Shown: positions 52,601 through 63,413 of the stretch, in pieces
How positions within the stretch are numbered: position 1 is the first letter of the stretch
Layout: every line of letters begins with the position of its first letter
The notes under the pieces: model-generated
What the model saw: the letters and a program-made list of their open reading frames with translations, nothing else
What the model was told of the DNA's origin: nothing
The model's database searches: none
Translations under genes and position numbers: made by a program
From: Streptomyces sp. SAT1
GTDB taxonomy: Bacteria > Actinomycetota > Actinomycetes > Streptomycetales > Streptomycetaceae
Assembly (NCBI RefSeq): GCF_001654495.1
Contig: NZ_CP015849.1
Span: forward strand, 2,742,501-2,806,500
Length of the DNA stretch: 64,000 nucleotides
Direction of reading: 5' to 3'

Positions 52601-54631
52601 CTCCGCCTTGCCGGTCCAGGCGGCGGCGAAGGCGTCCTGGAAGCGCTCGCGGGCGTCGTCGGCGAGGTAGTCGCCGCCGCCCGCGGGCGCCTTGGGCATG
52701 CGCAGACCGAAGTCGTAGATCCAGGCCGTCGTGCGGTCCGCGCAGCGCAGCTCGTACGGCCGCTCGTCGGTGACCTCCACACCGAGCCGGCTGAGCACCG
52801 GCAGCACCTGCGAGAGGGAGACCGAGCCGCCCTTCTGGTAGATCTTGAAACGGCGCTCCTCGGGGGCGGCGCCGACCGGCTCGTACAGGCTGAGCGCGAA
52901 CGTCTTGTCGTCGTCCAGCTGCTCCAGGTTGACCAGGTCGGCGACGGCGGCGCGCGGGCTGTGGTCGGCCTTGTAGCCCTCGGGGAAGGCGGCGGCGTAG
53001 TGGCGCAGCAGCTCGGCGGCGCGCTCCTCGCCCAGCTCGGCGGTGAGCGCCTCGGCGAAGGCGTCGGCCCAGGAGCGGGCGGCCTCCACCAGCCGGGCCT
53101 CGATGCGCTCCTTGTCGGCGTCGGACAGCTCGGGCAGCTCGGTGCCCTGCGGGACGCGGACCACGAAGTGCAGCCGGGACAGGATCGATTCGGTGTTCCA
53201 GGCCGTGAAGTCGACGCTGGTGCCGCCCAGCTCCTCCTTCAGGATGTCGATGATCCGCAGGCGCACGCCGGTGGTGTAGCGGTCGCGCGGGAGGTAGACC
53301 AGCGCCGAGTAGTAGCGGCCGTACTCGTCCTGGCGCAGGTACAGCCGCAGCCGGCGGCGCTCCTGGAGGTAGAGCACGGAGGTGGCGATCGCCTGGAGCT
53401 CGGCGACCGGCGTCTGGAACAGCTCGTCGCGCGGGTAGGTCTCCAGGATCTGGGTGAGGTCGCGGCCGTCGTGGCTGTTGGGCGAGAAGCCGGCGAGGGC
53501 GAGGACCTCCTCGACCTTGCGGCGGATCACCGGCACCCGGCGCACCGACTCGGTGTACGCGGCGGACGAGAACAGGCCCAGGAAGCGGCGCTCCCCGATC
53601 ACCTCGCCGTTCGCGTCGAACTTCTTGACGCCGATGTAGTCCAGGTAGGACGGCCGGTGGACGGTGGCCCGGCTGTTGGCCTTGGTCAGCACGAGCAGCT
53701 TGTGCTCGCGGGCCTTGGCGCGGGCGTCGGCGGGCAGCCGCTCGAAGGACGGGCTGACCGGGTGGCTGTCCTCGCCCGCGTGCGGCGGGTCCGAGCGCAG
53801 TATGCCCAGACCGGTGCCGGGCACCGCGGCCAGGGTGTCGTCGCCGTGCAGCTCGTACTCGCGGTAGCCGAGGAAGGTGAAGTGGTCGGCGGAGAGCCAG
53901 CGCAGCAGCTCGCGGGCCTCCTCGACCTGCTGTCCGGGCAGGTCGGCGGGGACCGGCTCGTCGGGCAGGCCCTCGGCGATGCGGATGGCCGCGTCGCGCA
54001 TCTTCTCCCAGTCCTCGACGGCCTCGCGGACGTCGGACAGGACGCGCAGCAGATCGGCGGTGATCTGCTTGAGGTCGGACCGGTCGGTCTCGCGGTCGAT
54101 CTCGACGTGGATCCAGGACTCGACGTGCGCGTCGTGCGGCAGCGGCTCACCGGCAGGCGCGGCGGGCAGCACCTCCAGCAGCTTGCCGGTCACGTCGCGG
54201 CGGACGACGACCTGCGGGTGGACGACGACGTGGATGCCGCGGCCCTGGCGGGTCAGCTCGTTGGTGACCGAGTCGACGAGGAAGGGCATGTCGTCGGTGA
54301 CGACCTCGACCACGGAGTGGCTGCACGTCCAGCCGTTCTCCTCGACGGTCGGGGTGTGCACCCGGACGTTGGCCGTCCCCTGCGGGCGGTTCTCGGCCAG
54401 CCGGTAGTGCGAGAAAGCGGCTCCGAAGACGTCGACCGGGTCGCGGTCCGCGAGGTCCTCGGGTGCGGTGTGCAGGTAGTAGCGCTGGAGGAAGGCGAGC
54501 ACACAGTCCCGGTCCGGGGTGCCCTCGCCCGTCATCCCGGCCGGGAGGTGCCCCCCGGCCGGACTGTTCTCAGCTACCCGAACGGCCCTTTCGAGCAACT
54601 CGGCCTTGGCTTCGTCCAGCTTGGTCTGCAT
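49697..54631 (-). CDS. gdh: NAD-specific glutamate dehydrogenase, large 180-kDa type
   Basis: The 1644-aa protein oxidises glutamate to 2-oxoglutarate and ammonia with NAD. The N-terminal about 700 residues carry the regulatory ACT-like part ([24 protein letters not shown]). The catalytic core includes [46 protein letters not shown], and the Rossmann part [17 protein letters not shown] and [16 protein letters not shown]. Length is in the usual 1600-1650 range for the class first described in Streptomyces clavuligerus. It is a single gene with its own terminator. Confidence 0.96.
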   Translation of the reverse strand: [1644 protein letters not shown]

Positions 54632-55137
54632 TGTCCTCTGGCTCCTGTCGCGCGCCGTTGCGTGACGTTGAAGGAAGTACGGTCTCGGCCCTTCCGGCGT
54701 GACGTCGCGGTCCGGGGTGTCCGGACCTTTCCGACGCTATGCCGAGAGGTGAGAAGAGCGGGGGGTTATCGGCCAACTTCGACGCGTCCGTGGAGTGTGA
54801 CGCTGCTCTCGCCCGCGCCGCTGCCGGGCATCGGCCCGGCGTCCTGGAGGCTGTGGGGTACGGAAAGGCCCCGGCCGACCCGCGAGGACCAGCGACCGCC
54901 GCCCGGTCACGGATGTGGTCCGTGCACTCCGGGCGCAGAGCGGAGGCGAGCGCGCCCCCGCGAACTATCGCGCTGATCACGCCACCAGGCTATCGCTCTT
55001 CACGGGTGCCCCGTCATGAGCCGTATGTGTACAAAACCGGGGGTGGAACTTTGACGTTCTGCACAGGGACAGACGCGGCGGGAGGTGCGTGGCGCCGCCG
55101 CCCGGCTCCGGTCTCCTTCCGGCACCCCCGGGCGCCC
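54632..55137. other. Intergenic region upstream of gdh
   Basis: These 506 bp hold no supported gene. They contain the promoter and leader of gdh and the 3' end of the HAD transcript. I saw no clear promoter box, riboswitch or long palindrome. Confidence 0.5.
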
Positions 55138-55806
55138 TCAGGCGGCGAGGCGCTGCGCCTCGGTGACCGCCTCCCGGAGGGTGTCCACCACCGGGACGCC
55201 GACGCCCTCCAGGCTGGCCCGGCTGTGCGACCCGCCCGTGTACAGCACCGCCCGCGCCCCCGCGTGCCGCGCGGCCAGCGCGTCGTCGGCCGCGTCGCCG
55301 ATCACCACTGTGCGCGCCGGGTCGACGTCCTCGGCCAGCGCGCCCAGGTGCCGCACCATGTGCTCGGCCTTGCTGCCGCCGGAGGGACCGGTCCGGCCCG
55401 CCACGCGTATGAAGTGCGTCTCTATCCCGAAGCCCCGCACCAGCGGGACCAGGTCCTCGTGCCCGTACATGCTGAGGATCGACTGGCTGTGCCCGGCCGA
55501 CGCCCAGCCCGTGAGCAGCTCCACCGCGCCGTCGGCCAGCCGGCAGCGGGCCCGGTGCTCGGTGTAGTGCCGGTGGAAGGCGTCGTCCATGACCTGCCAC
55601 TCGGCGTCCGTGGGCAGCCGCCCCATCAGCCGCTCGTAGAACTTCGGCACCGGCACGCAGTACAGCGCCCGGTAGCGCTCCAGCGTGATCGGCTCCATGC
55701 CCAGCTCGGCGAAGGCCGCGTTCGTCGCCCCGATGATCGCGTCGTTGTCGTGGAACAGCGTGCCGTTCCAGTCCCAGACGATGTGCGCTCCCGACTGCAT
55801 CCCCAT
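55138..55806 (-). CDS. HAD-family hydrolase (phosphoglycolate phosphatase-like)
   Basis: The 222-aa protein starts from ATG 55806; an ATG two codons later is equally plausible and neither has a strong ribosome-binding site. Motif I is VWDWNGTLFHD (nucleophile Asp, with Asn in place of the usual second-Asp neighbour Gly); motif II lies in SMYG; motif III Lys in GSKAEHMV; motif IV is VVIGDAADDALAA. The helical cap (YRALYCVPVPKFYERLMGRLP) is type C1. The substrate is a small phosphoester, not predictable. Confidence 0.85.
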   Translation of the reverse strand: MGMQSGAHIVWDWNGTLFHDNDAIIGATNAAFAELGMEPITLERYRALYCVPVPKFYERLMGRLPTDAEWQVMDDAFHRHYTEHRARCRLADGAVELLTGWASAGHSQSILSMYGHEDLVPLVRGFGIETHFIRVAGRTGPSGGSKAEHMVRHLGALAEDVDPARTVVIGDAADDALAARHAGARAVLYTGGSHSRASLEGVGVPVVDTLREAVTEAQRLAA

Positions 55807-55929
55807 ACCGAAGAACGTACCCGCCGCCACTGACAACGGGCACGGGGCGGGGTCTGATCACCTCGGCGGCCCGGCCTGCCCGGCCTGCGCGGTCCTCCCA
55901 GCCCCCTCGGCCTGCGCGGTCCGCCCGGC

Positions 55930-56433
55930 TCAGATCAGGTTCGGGATCTCCTGCGTGGCGTACCAGAGCAGCTCGTGGTCCTCGGCGCCGTCGACGACGA
56001 ACTGCGCGTCGTCGTCGCCGGTGTCCGCCGCGCCCAGGGCGCCGGCCGCCGCGGTCACGTCCGCCACCGCGTCGTCCGCGTCGACGTGCACCGCCGCCGC
56101 CTTGGCCAGCGGTACGGTCCCGGCCACCCTGACCTCGCCGAGCGCGGCGGGGTCCAGGCCCCGGTCGGGGTCGGCGCTCGCCGCGCGGTCGGGGACGTCC
56201 ACGGCCACCACGACCCGGCGGCGCGGTGCCTCCGGGTCCATGGCCAGCAGCCGCAGCGAGGCCAGCGCGGCTCGGTTCAGCGCGGCGTACTCCAGCTCCT
56301 CCAGGTCGTCGGAGACGTACCACTCGCGCAGCGCGGGGGTGACGGCGTAGGCGACGAGCGGTTCCGGTCCCAGCTCCCCGGCCGCGTGGGCCGCGGCGAG
56401 CCCGGGGAGGGTCAGGGGGACGTAGACGCGCAT
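55930..56433 (-). CDS. DUF6912 family protein
   Basis: The 167-aa protein starts MRVYVPLTLPGLAAAH from ATG 56433. It carries YAVTPALREWYVSDDLEELEYAALNRAALASLRLL, RRRVVVAVDVPD, VHVDAD and the ending LLWYATQEIPNLI. This conserved actinobacterial family of unknown function is normally found near secA, as here. It is cytoplasmic with no membrane segment. Confidence 0.85.
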   Translation of the reverse strand: MRVYVPLTLPGLAAAHAAGELGPEPLVAYAVTPALREWYVSDDLEELEYAALNRAALASLRLLAMDPEAPRRRVVVAVDVPDRAASADPDRGLDPAALGEVRVAGTVPLAKAAAVHVDADDAVADVTAAAGALGAADTGDDDAQFVVDGAEDHELLWYATQEIPNLI

Positions 56434-56814
56434 GGCCGGCCGCTTTCTCGGTGGGATGAAGGTCCGCGGGGTGCCGGGAGACCGCGGGAGGGCCACCCGG
56501 ACGGCCTTCAGGATACGTGCGGAGGTCCCCTTTCGTGTCCCCGGCCGCACCCTCCGGGGCGTCCACCGCGCGCCCCGCGCTTCACCCGGTGCACCCCTGT
56601 ACCGCCGCGCCGTTACGGGGGCCCGGCCGCGCAAGTTCACCCGGACAGGTGAAACCGGCACATGGTCGACCCGGGCGGAACCTTCCTTGCTCCCCCGCGA
56701 CGGGTCCCGTACAAGGTCCCCAGCAGGAAGTTACTGCTCGGTATTGCGGGCTCGCACCGACCGGCGGCCCGCGTTCCACGGCGCACAGCCAGAGCACACC
56801 GAGAACGGGGACGC
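56434..56814. other. Divergent intergenic region with possible promoter and inverted repeat
   Basis: No gene is supported. TTGCTC (56687-56692) and TACAAG (56710-56715), spaced 17 bp, form a plausible plus-strand promoter for the Rv3235-family gene. TTCACC-cggaca-GGTGAA (56636-56653) is an inverted repeat just upstream. Both are weak calls. Confidence 0.3.
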
Positions 56815-57504
56815 ATGAACAAGGTCATGACCAGGGCGCAGCGCCGCCCCGGCACCCGCCCGCCCGGCCGCCGCGACGCCCGCCGCCCCGGCGGCACCCC
56901 GCCGCGCACGCCGGGCGGCAGTCCGGCACGCACCGCGAGCGACGGCCGCCCGCCGGGCTCGCCCCGGGGCACCGGCCCCGCCCGCACCGGCCCCACCGAC
57001 AACCGCCCGCCCACGACACCGGCCACGCGCCGGACCGCCCCGCACGACAGGACCGACGCCCGGCCACCGGCCGCACCCGGGCTCGCCGGGCTTCCCGGGG
57101 ACGGCGGGGGCGCCCGGGAACGGGAGCGCGCCGCCGCGTCGGCCCTCGCGGCCGCTCCCGCCACCACCGACCTCTTCGCCGACCGGCTCCTGGCCGTGCT
57201 GAGCGGCCGGCGCCCCGTCCACTGGATGCTCCGGCACACCGCCGGCCGGGCCTACGACGAACTCGTCCGCCTCGCCGAACACGGCCCCCTGCGGGCCCGC
57301 GGCGCCCATCCCGTCGTCCGCGACATCGGCTACTTCGAGCCCCGCCCCGGCGCCCTGGAGGTCTTCGCCCGCATCGGCGCCGGCCCGCAACTGCGCGCCC
57401 TGGCCTTCCGCCTCGAACGCGGCCGGGACCGCCGCTGGCGCTGCACCGCCGTGGAACTGGCCCTTCCCCGGGTCCCGAGCCGCCCCCGCCCACGGGAGGA
57501 ATGA
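56815..57504 (+). CDS. Rv3235 family protein
   Basis: The 229-aa protein starts from ATG 56815. The first about 115 residues are Pro/Arg/Thr-rich and disordered. The conserved domain (about 120-225) has LFADRLLAVLSGRRPVHWMLRHTAGRAYDEL and LRALAFRLERGRDRRWRCTAVEL. The family is conserved near secA in actinobacteria (Mycobacterium Rv3235), with unknown function; a secA-linked role is only suggested by position. A strong hairpin follows. Confidence 0.85.
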   Translation: MNKVMTRAQRRPGTRPPGRRDARRPGGTPPRTPGGSPARTASDGRPPGSPRGTGPARTGPTDNRPPTTPATRRTAPHDRTDARPPAAPGLAGLPGDGGGARERERAAASALAAAPATTDLFADRLLAVLSGRRPVHWMLRHTAGRAYDELVRLAEHGPLRARGAHPVVRDIGYFEPRPGALEVFARIGAGPQLRALAFRLERGRDRRWRCTAVELALPRVPSRPRPREE

Positions 57505-58294
57505 CAGAGCCCGAGGAGCGGGGCCTCCGGCCCGGGACGGCAGCGGGCCGGAGGCCCCGACAGGGGCACAGCAGGACCGGACGAGCCCACCAGGACCCCT
57601 GAGGCGGCCCGGACAAGCCCCAGGAGGCCCGAATCCCTCCGAGTCCCGCCGAGGACCCTCGGCGAAGCCCACAGCCGCTCACAGGCCCGGCGGGAGGCCA
57701 CGCGCTCCGGAAGGGAGGCGCCTGGAAGGGAGGCGCCTGGAAGCAGTGACGGAGCCACCGGCACCCGTCCGGCCCCGAACAGGGGCTGGACGGGACCGGC
57801 AAGCCTGGCAGGGCCCCGGGAGGGCTCGGCTCCTCCCTGGGGCCCACGGGCCCCTCACACACCCGGCTGAGGCCCCGCGGGCGGGGGACTGGCAGGCACC
57901 CACCGGGTGGCCCCCCGACCTCTGCGGGCCGGGCGTCGCCCGCCCCTTCCCGGACCGCGGGGGCCCACCCACACGTCCGGCCGAGGTCCGGCCTGCCCGG
58001 CACACCGCCGAGCGTGCCGGGCGGGGCCCTGCGGGCCGGGCGGGCCGGGCGGGCCGGACCTCAGCCGGTTTCCGAGGGCGGGCCAGGCGGGCCAAGCGGG
58101 CCAGCCCGCCGCCGGGCTCCGTGGGGCGGGCCGGGCGTCGGCCAGGCATCCCAACGGCCCCCGTGCCCCGCGCCTCAGCACCCGCGCCCCCTCGTCCAGG
58201 CACGGGGAGGCCCCCGGAGCAGGCGGCCCGGCCAGGGGCCGGCAGGGCGTGCCCGGGGCCTGCCGGCCCCTGAGCGCGCGCCGCCGGGCGCAAG
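57505..58294. other. Extremely GC-rich gene-free region
   Basis: Apart from the hairpins at 57520-57558 and 58295-58332 no gene is supported. Frames stay open on several strands because of composition, and all translate to Gly/Arg/Pro/Ala repeats. A 15-bp tandem duplication (GGAAGGGAGGCGCCT) lies at 57709-57738. Confidence 0.6.
57520..57558 (+). terminator. Terminator of the Rv3235-family gene
   Basis: GGGGCCTCCGGCCC (57520-57533) pairs with GGGCCGGAGGCCCC (57545-57558), a 14-bp perfect stem 16 bp after the stop. Confidence 0.85.
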
Positions 58295-58332
58295 CCGAAG
58301 GGCCGGGCACCGAACCGTGCCCGGCCCTTCGG
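58295..58332 (-). terminator. secA terminator
   Basis: CCGAAGGGCCGGGCAC pairs with GTGCCCGGCCCTTCGG (16 bp, 6-nt loop), 35 bp past the secA stop. Confidence 0.85.
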
Positions 58333-58366
58333 TCGGATGCCGCTCCCCGCAGGCAGGGAGCCGGTG

Positions 58367-61183
<2,817 letters not shown>

Positions 61184-61455
61184 GGGGGTTGGTCTCCTTG
61201 CCGGTCGGGCCTGGGACGGTCGGTTTCCACTGGCTTGGCTAAGCAACGGCCATCGTATGCGAGGACCCGGCCCAGCCGGGAGGGCCTGCCGCGAGGGCAC
61301 TCCTCCACTGTGCCCCGCGCCGCCTCCACAGGGAACAACGGGCGGGAGCCCCGGATGGTGCCGCGCCCGCCCGGGATTTGCGCGAATCGTGACCGCCCGC
61401 TCACAGAGCGGGAAACACGATGGCGCCCCGCGCGGCCCACGAGCAGAATCGGCCG

Positions 61456-62045
61456 ATGGAACCCGTCACCCTGACCACCGCCCGCCTCGTCCTGCGCACC
61501 GTCGGGCCAAGGACACCGACACGGTGTACGCCGCCGCGCTCGACCCGGACATCCAGCGCTGGACCACGATCCCCTCCCCTTATCAGTACGAGGACGCGCG
61601 CGACTTCACCGAGCGCCTGGTGCCCGACGGCTGGGCCGACGACTCCATGTTCACCTTCGGGCTCTTCCTGCCCGCGCCCGCCGACGACCTGGTGGGCATG
61701 CTCGGCATCACCCGGCGCGCCCCGGGCACGGCCGAGGTCGGCTTCTGGGGCACCAGGGAGCACCGCGGCAACGGCCACGTCTCCGAGGCGGTCCGCGCCA
61801 CCGCCCGCTGGGCCTTCGCGCACCTGGCCGTGGACCGCCTGGAGTGGCGCGCCGAGGTGGGCAACACCGCCTCCCGCGCGGTCGCCGAGCGGACCGGTTT
61901 CACCGTCGAGGGCACCCTGCGCGCGGCGCTCGACAACAAGGGCGTACGACGGGACTGCTGGGTGGGTTCCCTGCTCCCCTCCGACCTGGGGCTGCCCGCG
62001 ACGGTTCCCTATGTGCCCGCCCCTTCCCGGTCCTCCGGCGGATGA
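61456..62045 (+). pseudogene. GNAT (RimJ/RimL-type) acetyltransferase with a one-base frameshift
   Basis: The N-terminus [17 protein letters not shown] (ATG 61456) is in one frame. The rest, from KDTDTVYAAALDPDIQRWTTIPSPY through the acetyl-CoA motif HRGNGHVSEAVRATARWAFAH and ERTGFTVEG, is in the next frame to the stop at 62043-62045. The join is at about 61507-61509 (gggccaagg), where one missing base would restore GP-KD. Either a recent frameshift mutation or an assembly/sequencing error. A shortened product from a later GTG (61524) would lack the first strand. Confidence 0.8.
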
Positions 62046-62093
62046 CGCCCAGGCCGGGGCGGGGTGTCAGTGGCAGGCCCTATCGTGCGGTCC

Positions 62094-63281
62094 ATGACGA
62101 GCGTCCCGCGCCCCATCGCCGATCTGTCGGCCGACGAAGCCCGCCGTATCGCCCTGCGCGCCCAGGGCCTCCTCGGCGCCCCCGACCGGAGATCCGGTGT
62201 GCGGGGCGTGCTGCGCCATCTCGGCGCGGTCCAGCTGGACACCATCTCGGTGCTCGCCCGCTCCCACGAGCTGATCCCCTACGCCCGGCTCGGCGCGGTG
62301 GGCCGCACCACAGTGGAGCAGGCCTACTGGACCGGCACCCACGCCTTCGAGTACTGGTCGCACGCCGCGTGCGTCCTGCCCATCGAGGAGTGGCCGCACT
62401 TCGCCTTCCGCCGCCGCGCCTACCGGGGCCGCCCGCACTGGAACCACCGGCTGCCCGGCGGCACCTACGACCAGGTGATCAAGCAGCTGACCACCGAAGG
62501 CCCGCTGACGGCGACCGAGTTGGGCGGCGCCAAGCGGACCAGCGACTGGTGGGACTGGTCGGGGACCAAGGTCGCCGTCGAGCGCGCCCTGATGTACGGG
62601 GAGGTGGTCTGCGTCGAGCGCCGCGGCTGGAAGCGGGTGTACGACCTGGCCGAGCGCGCCGTCCCCGCCGCCCTGCTCCACGACGAGCTGGACGACACCG
62701 AGTGCCTGCGCCGCCTGGTCGGGCTGGCCGGCCGGTCCCTGGGCGTGGGCACGCGCGCGGACATCGCCGACTACCACCGGCTCAAGGGCGACCAGGTCGA
62801 CGCGGTGATCGCGGACTCGGGCCTGGTCCCGGTCACGGTCGAGGGCTGGGGCAGGCCCGCCTGGGCGGATCCGGAAGCCCTGGCGACCCCGCCGCGCGGC
62901 CGGCACCGCACCACTCTGCTGTCCCCGTTCGACTCGCTGATCTGGGACCGGGCGCGCACCGAGCGGATCTTCGGCTTCACCCACCGCCTGGAGGCGTACG
63001 TCCCCAAGCCCAAGCGGGTGCACGGCTACTTCGCGATGCCGGTGCTGGCGGGCGGCCGGCTGGTCGGGCGTGTCGACCCGGCCCGCGAGGGCCGCACGCT
63101 GGTGGCCAAGCAGGTCACCCTGGACGGTCCCAAGGCGGTCCCCGCGGTGGCCCAGGCGCTGGTCGAGGCGGCGGGCTGGGTGGGCATCACGGACGTGCGC
63201 GTGGAGCGGGTGGACGCCCCGGAGCTGCGCGAACCCCTCGCCCAGGAGGTGAGCCGGACGCTGGCCGCGGCCCTGCGCTGA
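62094..63281 (+). CDS. YcaQ/AlkX-like winged-helix DNA glycosylase family protein
   Basis: The 395-aa protein starts from ATG 62094. The family (HTH_42, formerly DUF1006) includes E. coli YcaQ, which opens interstrand DNA crosslinks, and Streptomyces AlkZ self-resistance enzymes. The catalytic Q-x-D motif is seen in HLGAVQLDTISVLARSHELIPYARLG (about residue 53). Other conserved parts are AFEYWSHAACVLP, LLSPFDSLIWDR and YVPKPKRVHGYFAMPVL. Since it sits in a core region rather than an antibiotic cluster, a general crosslink-repair role (YcaQ type) is more likely than AlkZ. Confidence 0.88.
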   Translation: MTSVPRPIADLSADEARRIALRAQGLLGAPDRRSGVRGVLRHLGAVQLDTISVLARSHELIPYARLGAVGRTTVEQAYWTGTHAFEYWSHAACVLPIEEWPHFAFRRRAYRGRPHWNHRLPGGTYDQVIKQLTTEGPLTATELGGAKRTSDWWDWSGTKVAVERALMYGEVVCVERRGWKRVYDLAERAVPAALLHDELDDTECLRRLVGLAGRSLGVGTRADIADYHRLKGDQVDAVIADSGLVPVTVEGWGRPAWADPEALATPPRGRHRTTLLSPFDSLIWDRARTERIFGFTHRLEAYVPKPKRVHGYFAMPVLAGGRLVGRVDPAREGRTLVAKQVTLDGPKAVPAVAQALVEAAGWVGITDVRVERVDAPELREPLAQEVSRTLAAALR

Positions 63282-63413
63282 CCGCTCGCTCGGGGGGAGG
63301 CGGCGGACAGTGGTGCCGGACGGGGCGGCAGACGGCGGGCGGGAGGGACGACCGGGGCGGGGAGACAGCGGGACGGGGAGAGGCAGCGCGGCGGGGAGAG
63401 GCAGCGGGACGGC

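Noticed and set aside
49223..54976. 1917-codon plus-strand frame opposite gdh
   Set aside because: Antisense shadow of glutamate dehydrogenase, with Val/Leu/Gly/Asp-rich non-homologous translation.
57746..58273. Possible 175-aa protein in the gap before secA
   Set aside because: Only Pro/Arg/Gly low complexity, no ribosome-binding site and several equally open alternative frames.
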